This document shows, one piece after another, positions 43,001 to 52,675 of a stretch of 64,000 bases of DNA. The notes below the pieces were generated by a model that was not told the DNA's origin, ran no database searches, and was given only the letters and a program-made list of their open reading frames with translations. The stretch is from NCBI GenBank assembly GCA_003116995.1, contig BDSL01000146.1:1-64000 (forward strand), in the 5' to 3' direction. The DNA is from Yamagishiella unicocca. Its lineage: Eukaryota > Chlorophyta > Chlorophyceae > Chlamydomonadales > Volvocaceae. Each line of letters opens with the position of its first letter. Position 1 is the stretch's first letter. Position numbers and translations under genes: made by a program.

Positions 43001-46000
43001 CGCCACCGTCGCCGCCACCGCCGTCGCCTTCGCCCTCGCCTTCGCCTTCGCCCCCGCCTCCCCCGTCGCCGTCGCCACCTCCCCCGCCGCCTCCCCCGCC
43101 TCCTCCGCCGCCACCGCCACCGCCGCCGTCGCCTCCACCGCCGCCGCCGCCGCCGCCGCCACCGCCGCCGCCGCCATCTCCGTCTCCGCCCCCGCCCCCC
43201 TCGCCGTCCCCCTCGCCGTCGCCGTCACCATCACCCACCGGCGGAGGTACGTTACAAGAACCCTGCACCGCCCGCCGCCTATAATAAAACAGGCCAATAT
43301 GTGTGCGGCATTCTCTACAGCACCTCGTTACTGGCCTATTTTGAGTTACCGTACTGCTTACTGGCGACGGTGGAAGCGGGACGAGTGGTGTGTGCGCAAG
43401 GGTGTGTCGAGTCAGTGGCCCTGGCCCTCCAACCATGAGCTCCGCGCAATACCGCATTTGATTTCTTGTGTTCGGGCCCACCTATCTACGCCGCCCTCCT
43501 AACATGTACCTCGTACCCTCCTGCTGTGTCTGCGCCCGCGCTTGACGGCGGCATCTCCTGCCGCCTCACCCCACAGCTGCCGGAGAACCAGTGACTCCGC
43601 CTCCGTCTTCACCTTCGCCCGCCCCGGCGCCCGCCGGCGCCTCCGCCTCCGCCTCCGCATCCGCTTTCGCATCCGCCGTGGCGTCTGGCAACGCCAACGC
43701 TGCCGCCCAGGCTCTGGCTCAGGCTGCCGCCCAGGGCGGTGGCAACGCCAGCGCTGTGGCACAAGCCGTCTCCCAGGCCGCCGCTAGCTGTAAGTCCGTA
43801 CCTCAGATCGGCCCACGTGGCGGCTCCGTGCCTACGGTTCATTACTGATTATGTACCCCACCTATCTACATTCTCTCCTCGCGCACCTGCATTCTCTGTT
43901 CGTCCCATGCGCTGCTTTCGCGATGGGATGTCGGCTACCCACTGATCACGAAAGACGTACGTCGAGTTGGCAAGCGGCATCCTGTTTGTTAGGAGCGCCG
44001 GATAGCAGCCGTTCAGTGGTCTGATTTTGCAGAAGGATATTCGTCAGATGCGTGCACATGGTGTTTTGGCGGTAAAAAAACGATTGCTGCGAAAGGTTGC
44101 CGCGCTCTTCAACAAGCTGGATGGATGGGTGGATGGTAGCACTTCCGCACGTCGTCGTTAGTAGTCCAAAATTTCGGGGCAAGCCTTCCCTTATATATTA
44201 CGGGTGTGGGTGTAATGGGTTGTGCCTTTACTGTGCCTTTCATGACTACGTTCACCTTGAATCCTAGTTGCCGCGGCTAGCTAACAACTCGGGACCCCCT
44301 TCCCCCATGGCCTTCTGCCTTCCCTCCCTCCCGACGCCGCAGCCCCCGGTACCACCGCCAACGCCGTGGCCCAGGCGCTCGCCCAAGCTCAGGCCTCCGG
44401 CAACGCCAACGCAGTGGCTCAGGCTCTGGCTCAGGCGGCGGCTGAGGGAGGCGGCTCCGCCAACGCCTTCGCGCAGGTGGGTCGCTCGATCGGCGGGTGG
44501 GGTAGCTAGGTTAGGCGGTGTGCGGGTTCCTGCCTACTTACCCTCGTAAGTATAGTCCATTGTTTCGGTTTTGAACCGTCGTACGTCACCATTGTCATTT
44601 GACTTCCATGCCGCGCACCTCGACGCTCCACGCGCGCGTTCGAACTTGTATGTATGTGTTGCAGGGTGTAGCCCAGGCGCTGGGCAGCGGCCAGGCCTCC
44701 GCAGCCGCTCAGGCCATTTCCGCTGCTGCCGGCGGCGGCGGCGCTTCCGCCCAGGCCGCCGCCCAGGCCCTCGCCACCGGGCTTGGAGCAGGCGGCAGCG
44801 AGGCAAGCGCCACCGCCCAGGCAGTCGCACAGGCTTACAGCCAGGTATGCAAGGTCTCTAGATGTGCGCTGGGCTAGGCGGCAAGTCGGTTGCGAGCATT
44901 CGGGGCTGTGGCAAGTTTACTCAATTAGCTACTCTTCATTTCAGTGCCTCCCCGGTTTCATTCCGCTGACTCCGTACCTGTCGCCCAAAGCACTTGGTAA
45001 TCTATCGATTTGTATCGGAGGCCATGGGGCCCTCCCATTCTGTCCCCAAACCGTCGTACTTGTTCCCCGCCCGCCAATCGCATCCGCAACCAACCAACCG
45101 ACCACGTGATCGACGAGCTAACAACCCACGGCCCCGGCTACGACCTCGTACACCCGTGCATCCAGGCCAACGGAAGTGCGGTCGCTCAGGCTCTGGCCAA
45201 CGCCATCGCTCAGGCCCAGTCCGCGGGTAAGGCCCAGGCGGCTGGACGGGCCATCGCCGAGGCTCTCACATCTGGCGACAAGGGCCAGGCGTCGGCTTTC
45301 GCTGCGGCGCTGGCCAACGCGACGGCGAGCGGCTGCGGCGGTGTGGCGCAAGCCCTGGCGGGTGAGTTGAAAAGAGCACGCCCGCCGTTCGTGCGGATGT
45401 CGCGACGTATGTACGTAGGTCAGCTATCCGGCTTGGGTCAGGAAGCGCGAGATAGAGGCCTGCACGTCCGTATCGTCCAGTGTATGTCTTGCCGGCTGCG
45501 CTGCTTTGCGGTGCGTGGACTCGATACTGATACATGCATTCCGCTAACTATCCGATTAACGAATGGGCCGTAAAGTATAAAAAAACCTTTGTGCGTTGCC
45601 GTTACGATACAATAGATTGGGATGCACCGTGATTGGCTCACAGTGAAGGTAAAAATGACAGGTTCCAACGTTTCTCGCGCGTGGTGCGGCGGGTCAGCGA
45701 GTTAGGAGTTCCCCCCTCTTCATCGCACGAAAACTCTTCCCTCTTCCCTCATCATCGCACTGCTGAACATCGTCCCCGCGTGCGCCCTTCGCACCCTCCG
45801 CTCCGCTCGCCGCTTCAGAGGCCAAGGCCGCCGCCTCCGGCAGCGGCAAGGCGCAGGCCCTGGCCCAGGCGGTGGCCGCGTCCACCGTCAAGTGCCTGTA
45901 CGCCGCCTGCGATCGCTTCTTCACGCCGGCGGATTGCTGCGGATCCAACAACGCCGCCTCCATCTCCGCCGGCAAATGCGGCTGCCTGGGGTAAGCCGCC

Positions 46001-46411
46001 TGCCTCCCTGCCTGCCTGTCTCAACCCTGCCTTCCTGTCCGAACTGTGTTAGTAGAGGTTCTTGGAAGAAGGAAAGCGGGGCAACACCGCCCTTGCACGC
46101 TCGCCTCGGACTGCGATACCATGCATGCTCAATTCTCCTACCGTCCCGTCCACGCATGCAGCTTCGTTTCCTACCTCAATATGCCGCCTCCCGCCCGACC
46201 GCCCGGCCCACGGTCCGCGGGCTTTACTCAACCGCCCGGCCCCGCTTGCCTTCTTGCTTACCACGCCGCCCACGCCCGTCATCCCTTGCGTTCTTTGTTG
46301 TGCTGCAGCGGCTTCTGTCGTTACACTCTGGTCCGCTCCGACCCCGCCACATGGCAGAGCACCTTTGGGTCGCTGCCGGGTCAGCAGGACAACATCTGCG
46401 TTTGCGGCTAG
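40051..46411 (+). CDS. Secreted alanine-rich silk-like repeat protein with Ser/Pro spacer and Cys-rich C-terminus
   Basis: Twelve exons: 40051-40126, 40704-40874, 41137-41297, 41853-42008, 42385-42577, 42911-43246, 43577-43789, 44343-44476, 44665-44844, 45166-45361, 45819-45990, 46309-46411. All phases close, giving 696 aa. Exon 1 encodes a signal peptide (MTVFRLAAALAATLLLASSL...STVSA). Exons 2-11 are made of alternating Ala-X sequence, for example ASASASAIASALAGGNANA, QAIAQASASG and AQALAQAVAQGGNA. Ala at every second residue is the arrangement found in beta-sheet silks and some spidroins, so a fibrous wall protein is possible. Exon 6 ends in about 80 residues of SP/SPPPP, as in hydroxyproline-rich glycoproteins. 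The C-terminus has nine cysteines (KCLYAAC, DCC, KCGC, FC, ICVCG). The block of exons 2-6 is repeated as exons 7-11 (see findings). I do not recognise a named family. A TGTAA signal follows at 46636-46640. Confidence 0.88.
41302..41430. repeat. 29-bp intronic tandem repeat
   Basis: Four full copies and a partial of GTGGCTGATGTGGGTCGGTG followed by GGTCGTTAG, period 29 bp, in the intron after exon 3 of the silk-like gene. The first copy overlaps the GTGGGTGG donor region, so the array seems to have grown out of the splice donor. Confidence 0.88.
42118..42252 (-). mobile_element. Short dispersed element with LINE-tail motif
   Basis: Read on the minus strand: AATGGCTGCTAGC, GCGCCTCAATGCGGGACTGC, ACAAAACCAGCGATACATGT, then TTGTAACGGTTACAGTGGG and TTCCAGACCAAG. 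The same order occurs on the plus strand at 52986-53172, in intron 1 of the cysteine protease gene. The GTAACGGTTACAGTGGGTTCCAGACC part is the reverse complement of the LINE 3' tail. It lies in intron 4 of the silk-like gene. Confidence 0.6.
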
Positions 46412-46635
46412 TCAACAGCAAGCTGCACACGCAGGAAGGGGTGTTACATACATACACGTTCCGGTGCCATGTGGCAGCGCCCAGAAGGTCCCAGAAGCAT
46501 ATGCAAGTGGGACAGCTGGAAGCGTTACACACGTGTGCTCTTTCTTTATGCCTTGCTTGCTTTACGTGCCGGCAGTGTGCGTGAGGCGTCCATGTAATGA
46601 AAATGATGAACAAGCGTGTGCAAGCGTGTTTGGCT

Positions 46636-46640
46636 TGTAA
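46636..46640 (+). promoter_or_regulatory. TGTAA polyadenylation signal of the silk-like gene
   Basis: First TGTAA after the stop at 46409-46411, 225 nt downstream. TGTAA is the standard green-algal (chlamydomonad) polyadenylation signal; the cleavage site would be about 10-20 nt further. Confidence 0.6.
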
Positions 46641-46659
46641 ATGCATGGTACGTACGTAT

Positions 46660-48200
46660 GGTACATACATACATACATTTGCGCATGCGACGCGCTGCAT
46701 GATGGCTGGCCTGCACATACGTACATGGCGTGGATAGGTAGGGAGTGCGTCGCGGTCGACAGCATGGAGCGGCTTGCTTGCTGTTGGTTGCTTGCGGTGC
46801 GATGAGGGTTGTTGTGGGCAGCGATGGCAACTTACTAATGCAGTCCCGGATGAAGGGTGAAAAATCTGCAGCTGCCAGGCAGTCCTGTGCCTTCGTTCTA
46901 ACCTGGAATGAAAGCAAGAGAGGTGCATCAGCATCGCCGTGAGTGCCTGCGGGCTTGTTTGTTCGTCTCCGTCCGTCGATTTGCGGGTTTGACACGCACA
47001 TGAACATACCACCGGCCGGCCGCCGTCGACGTATGGCTGTCGTACATGGCGTGTACGTTTCCGCGTGCACGGCTGAAGGCGTTTCCCGACCGATGCCACT
47101 CGGGCCGACACGTACGTGCCTCATCATGCCTGACCCCAACCCGGGTGGGTATTTGCACCGTAGGGTACGCAGCGGGGGAATTGGGCCAAAATGCCTGCGG
47201 CAGGTGATCCCACCCACCTACCTCCTGGTTCATGCTTCCGCCATACTTCCTGCCAGTATGTGCACGTTTGCATGTGTGTCTTAGCTTACTCGTTTAATAA
47301 ATTCAATAACAGTTCCCCCGGTATTGTTGCCTGGGATTAGCAGCGTTGGCTGATGTGTGAACGATTTTAGCCTTGACATTGCGGGTGCATGTATATGTTA
47401 TTTGTGCCGTACGTGTTACCATTGAGTAGTATAAGTGGTCGTCGTCGAACGGGAGCCTTGCCGCCTTGTCAGCGCGGGCGGCAGCAGCAGGTGCTTGCGT
47501 ACGCAACAAACAGCGTGCTGCGCCTAGAGTTGTGCGCCTGCGGCATGTTGGGGTATGCGTCGTCCATTTGTAGGGCTTTTAACTTTTGTAGAAATGCGCT
47601 CGCACAGACTCGATTGGCCTTGAGCAAATATAACGAGAGCTAACGATGAGGTTCCTCCGGAAACAGGACTGCTCTGGACCAAGGCAGCATGCATGCAGCA
47701 GCAGCGAGCCGCGCAGCAGCAGCAACGTTTTGTGTACAAATCATCTAATGATGGTTAGTTCGCGGGGAGGATGGAAACGCGTGCTTTTCACACGCATAAG
47801 CCAATGTCCTAACGTGACGGTTAGGAGAGAAAGGAAAGTAGATGTAGGATATATAGAGGCAACTCGGTGAGTAAGCACCGTGACGGGGAAGATAACAGTA
47901 CGCAGCCGATACGATTCCAGTCCGGGGAGTGTGTGTTATGAGCTTTCCTTTTAATGTCCCCAGTCCCAGTGTACGCGAACGCTTTATAGCACTCAGACAC
48001 GGCGACCTGGCCTGTCGCATATATAGCAACGAACAGCTACGCAGGTCAACTGTGCGCTGTCGCCACTACGCCGGATGCTAGTGCCCCCGAAGCCACCAAA
48101 GGCTTTTCAGTTCATCATGAAAATGCATTAACTTGCAGTGTAAACGACTGACTGCCGTGCAGTACAGCAGTCAGTTGTGGTGACTGTGTTGTGGCTGTCC
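46660..48200. other. No gene supported
   Basis: The stretch begins with CATA/GTAC-type simple sequence (46648-46680) and then shows only overlapping ORFs without motifs. A long minus-strand frame (46224-47111) overlaps the last exon of the silk-like gene antisense and has no recognisable content. Confidence 0.4.
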
Positions 48201-48204
48201 TAGG

Positions 48205-48965
48205 ATTGCCTCGGTTTGACCCCCTGCCATTTGCCGACTCTTCTTTTGGGCTGCTCTTCCCGGCGGGTATTTTGTTGTCACCCTTCCCAGCTGCTGTTTC
48301 TTCCGGGCAGTAAGTGTGTTTCATTTTGTGGCGCCCAAAGACCCTGGAGTCGGTTGGCTGTGCTGTCGCGTCTTGGCTGCTCTTTGAGCAGGCTGGCGTC
48401 TCTGTGCGTTTCGAGGCTTTCCTGTGCCCTTCGGGGCGTCAGCTGGCCTTAGCCCAGGCTCTCATATGGTGAGGCCACGGACAAGGGGCCCTCTCCTTGT
48501 CCCGGACGGATTCGCCCCGGCTTGAGGACACTGTAACACCTTTGCTGGACGGTTGCTTGGGTGGGGCGTTGTTTTGTAAGTGGATGGATGGTGCATTGGG
48601 CGCGTCGATCCGGGCTGTTGGGCTGCTCTCGCCGTTTTTTCTAGCGGTGGGCCTTGGGTTCCTGGTGGTTTTTTGTTTGCGTCCCGCCGCCTTCGGCGCG
48701 GCGGGGTTCCCTTTTTTCATTCCTTTTGGGGCCGCCTGTTGGATGCCAGCGCTGGCTTGTCGTCAGGTGTGATTTTGTTTTTTGGGCTCCCAAATCCAGT
48801 CCTGATTTGCTCGGCGTCTAGTGCTTTTCGAGGCTTGCCTGCGCCCTTTGGGGCGTCTGCTGCCGTGGGCTCAGCCCCCGCTGTCGTATGGTGAGGTCTG
48901 GAATGGGCCCCTACTCTTGTCCTGGGTTCGCCTGGGCTTGAGATCACCGAAACATCTTATTAGTA
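48205..48965 (+). mobile_element. Two tandem 5'-truncated LINE 3' ends
   Basis: Two successive copies of a 3' UTR: the first ends at about 48537 and the second at about 48950. Shared landmarks are GGCGTC-GCTG, CATATGGTGAG, GGCCCC..CTCTTGTCC and TTCGCCCGGCTTGAG. The first copy ends GGACACTGTAACACC, again with a CACTGTAAC tail. Both match the 3' region of the longer copy that follows at 49.5-50.9 kb. Confidence 0.65.
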
Positions 48966-49539
48966 TCTTATTGTTATCTTCTTGCAGTCTGGGGAAGTTC
49001 CGGTGACCCAAGTAAGGTAGTTTCCGTCCGCATGTTCGTTTCGGAAACGGATCGTACCTTCCTTTTGGCCGCGGCGGTGCCCATGGAAAGGCTGTGAATA
49101 TTATCGTATGCTGGCTGGAACGAAACGCCAGTGCGCGTACCTCCGTTGCGACAACTGTGCGATGGTTTCGCGATCCTCGATTCGCCCGTCATGTGTTGGT
49201 ACGGACCGAGTCCCCTGACGGTACGGACTGAGACGATAACTTAGGTTACTTCGCACTTGTTGCGGTTTGCTTGGCGGTTTGAATCACGCACTTGCCCAAA
49301 CCCATTCTACAGACGGGACAGACGGGGTGTGTTGCCGGAATACAAATGCATACCCGGGAGCAGGACGCAATCCCAAGCGATCGATGTTTGCTCGCAGGTC
49401 GCTAATGCATTCACTCCTGGCTAAACTCCCCAATTGCCACTTACGAAAGATGTCACCTGCTTTCACAGGAATTCGGTTTGTAATGCGAGGATATAATAAA
49501 ATGAGATGTGCATCTCACTTTATTTTTTTAGCATAAGCA

Positions 49540-50885
49540 CAAGACAAATGGCACCTCCGATGAAGGCGTGTGGGTGGGGGGAATTTCTTGGGGCCGGCGC
49601 CGGACCGGCGGTGTCCCCTCGCCTGCATCCATTCTTGCTCTGCCCTGTTGCTCGTGCGGTGCTCGGTGTGCTCGAAGGGCATTTTGCGGTAGTGCCTGTC
49701 CCCGGCGGGCCGGCAATCAGGCGGTCGGTGGTGCCGCGTGCTGCCCTGCGTGTCGGCCGATAGCAGCCCCCGCTGGTGTATGCATGTTCGGCCGCTGGCG
49801 GCCCGTGTGGGGCTGTGGCTGGTGCACGCCTTTCCCGGATAATGAGCTGTGTGTTTGCGCCCTGGCCGCCCTCAGCAGTGCGATTGACCTCGGCCGCGGC
49901 ACGCTCCGTCTGGGCCGTTTCACGCCGGCCTTTGGAGCCTTGACTGCCTAGCTAGATAGCCTGGCGGGCCCGCTTGGTGCCGTGCGCTGGCACGCAGCAG
50001 TCGACTGCGTTGTCGCCTGATTCTTGCGCGTGTCTGCGGCGTTTTGCTCATCAGCTTGGTGTGACGCGTACCGGATGAGGTGCTGTCGGGGCCAACCATC
50101 CGTTCCTCCGCGTGGTGGGGTCGCCTTCGTCCAGCAGTAAGCTGGCTAGCTGACCCCTGGCTGACATGGGGGGCCGGAGCAGCGCCTGCCTCGTGCTCTT
50201 CGTGAGCTGCTTGTCCGCCTGTCTGGTGCCTTCTAGGCCGGGGGTACTTTTCGTTCCCCCCCATGCGGTTTGTTCCATCTAGTTGTTTTCTGTTGTCTAC
50301 AGCCATGTTGGTGGGTGCACCTTGCTTGGGCGCCATCTCTCCGGTTTTGCGTTTTCCCCGTCCTCGTGGCCTTGATTTGTTGGGACTTCCCGTCGTGCTG
50401 AAGTTCCCTTCATTTGCTGGCGGGTATTCGGCGTGGGGCGCTTTTTCGCGGGTGGATGGTGCTCTGTGCCGCCGAGGGTTTCCGTCCCCAGCCCGTCTGT
50501 TCTGGCTGCTGGCTGGTCCCACCGTTCTTCCGGCGGTGGGCCTTGGGGTGTCTGGGTTTTCTTGTATGTCGGGACCCCGCCCTCTTGGGTGTGGCGGCGG
50601 GTTTCCTGCTTTTCCCTTGTGCCTTTATTTTGGGGCGTCTGCTAGATAGCTTAGATGTAGCGCTGGCTTGTCGTGGCGGTGCGGTCTCGGCGTTGGCCCC
50701 CCTACCTCGCTTGTCGTGATTTCGCCGTGTTGCGCTGTTGGGGGCTTTCCTGTGCCCTGGGGGGCATCTGCTGCATCCAGCCCCTGCTCTCATATGGTGA
50801 GCGAGAGGCCACGCACGGACAAGGGCCCCTCGCCTATCTTATCCTGGGTTCGCCCGGGCTTGACAGCCTTAATCGATGGCACAGC
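49540..50885 (+). mobile_element. LINE relic with long 3' UTR
   Basis: The coding remnant at about 49570-49950 includes SPRLHPFLLCPVARAVLGVL, the right half of the reverse-transcriptase zinc motif (compare RLHHFWFCPVAQAV in the 17-kb copy). The C-x-C half is lost and frameshifts follow. A 3' UTR of about 900 bp follows. Its segment 50505-50690 aligns with 48597-48780 (GCGGTGGGCCTTGGG...GCGCTGGCTTGTCGT). It ends at ATCCTGGGTTCGCCCGGGCT near 50862. Confidence 0.6.
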
Positions 50886-50889
50886 CGTG

Positions 50890-52620
50890 ACATGGTCCTC
50901 GACTGTGCCAACAAAGGGGGAGCTGACGAGCGAGTGAGTTATATCCATGCATCCAGCAGAGCGTATAATAATGCGAAGTCGTGTGTATGCAATCAGCTTG
51001 GAGGCCAAGTGGGTGGAACAGGGTAGGTCCGTTCATCCGCCGTGAACCTGTCAGAACCTTTCTTCCGCATGATCCTCTACCGGACATAAAACGAGCTGGT
51101 TGTTGCGTTAAGTACCAAATACGAATTGAAAGGCATCATTATATAACTATTGCGCATGCACGCATCGCCGCCAGGTCTCGAACTGTGTCGGACTGCCAGA
51201 CCACGCCGCTGGGGGCAACATTGACTATGAGGATGCATGCATGGTGCAAAATATCCCAACTGAAATAGCACAGCTGTGGCGCGATTCGGTTTTGGGATTG
51301 TTCATCACTAGGACGCGTGCCCCAGCAGTCAGCGATTGGCTGACAGACTGGCTTGTGGCAGCAGCAGTACTTCTGTCGGGTAGCCGCTGACGAGCATAAC
51401 CCACGTGGACGTGTTTGAATGGCCGCCGCATGCATGCATCTGCTTTAGCTTTCCTAACAACGGCTATGTTTTGAAATCGGTGGCAGCAGATCCTTGATGC
51501 CCTACGATTAGTTCGTCATGACGTCAACTCGAGTTGAGTCGATCGAGTGTTATATTCCTGCGTTTTTCCAGTAAGGAAAACGTCATTTGGAATAAAAATA
51601 AGGATAAATGAGCGCTGTGTGAAGTGCGTAACGTAATCCACATGCGGTGCGCTATGACTCTGTGACGCCGTGGAAGTCCAGGCGAAGAGCGGGCGCGATG
51701 ACGCAAGGGAACGGGACAAACGACGGGACTAGCTTTTAGTACTTAATCCGTTGAGAGCTCTAGGTAGCAGGTATATCTACATGTGCACATGCGGATTTAA
51801 TACGCATTTTGTCCTACTTACAGTACCTGCGCGACCTGCAGCGAGGACTCACGTCCACCGGCGTTAGGCTGCACACTTCAACACGTCTGCCTCAACCAGA
51901 GGAAGCATACTTGCAACATTTTGTCGAAATCGAACTCCCTCAGCGCAGGTAGGAAGGGTGGCTGGGGCGAATGCCGGCGGCGGGCTGCTTGTGGCGGCGG
52001 GATGCATGCATGCCGTAAGTGGTAGTAGCGAGTACGCCTACCTAGAACCTCGGGCGCTGCATCACTTACATACGTTTATGCTGGCAACCGCAAACAAGTA
52101 AGGTAGGTAGCCGCGTTACCTTCTGCCGAACGGCTAGTAATCAACAAATAAACGCGCCGGAAAGCCAAGGGAGCTTGGGGACGGAAGCAGATATGTGTCC
52201 ATTACAACTGCATGCACCCGGGCTTAGCTTGTCGGCGGAATGGGTACAGACCAGCCGTGCGTTTTGTCGGACGACAGCCGCATCAGTATGCCACGTCAGC
52301 AGGCTGCCGTGTACATGCATACACCCACGCCGCACGGTAAAAAAGAACAACCTGCGAAAGTATATATCTGAATAGATAGGTACAGGTGCCTGCCTCGCTT
52401 GCTTATTATATTGATATAACGATTTCTGAATAGTTACACATACATGCATACAAATAAACTAACGTTTCAAAAAACCTCCCACGTACGTACGCACACGCCC
52501 CCTTCTGCTGCCTACATATGTCCATGGTGGCGCCTGCATACTCCTGCTGCAGGTACAACATACATACCTTCTTGGTTGAAAACCCTACTATTATTACAGC
52601 AGCTGCGCACGCAGGTGTTT
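50890..52620. other. No gene supported; one orphan exon-like segment at 51831-51953
   Basis: The region is AT-richer with ATGCATGC simple sequence. At 51831-51953 a CTACTTACAG acceptor precedes an uninterrupted 41-codon frame (YLRDLQRGLTSTGVRLHTST ... VEIELPQRR) that stops at TAG, or could splice at the CAG/GTAGGA donor. It has balanced coding-like composition but no partner exons and no family I recognise. Confidence 0.3.
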
Positions 52621-52675
52621 GTGCGTTCTGATGGCCAAGAGAGGCGACACTTCGTCGCGATCGCCTGCTGCTGCG

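Noticed and set aside
42927..43481. Minus-strand glycine-rich ORF (poly-Gly/Asp)
   Set aside because: It is the antisense of the Ser/Pro spacer of the silk-like gene, whose splice phases fix the coding strand.
46224..47111. 295-codon minus-strand ORF downstream of and antisense to the silk-like gene
   Set aside because: Low-information sequence with no motif, overlapping a well-supported exon on the other strand.
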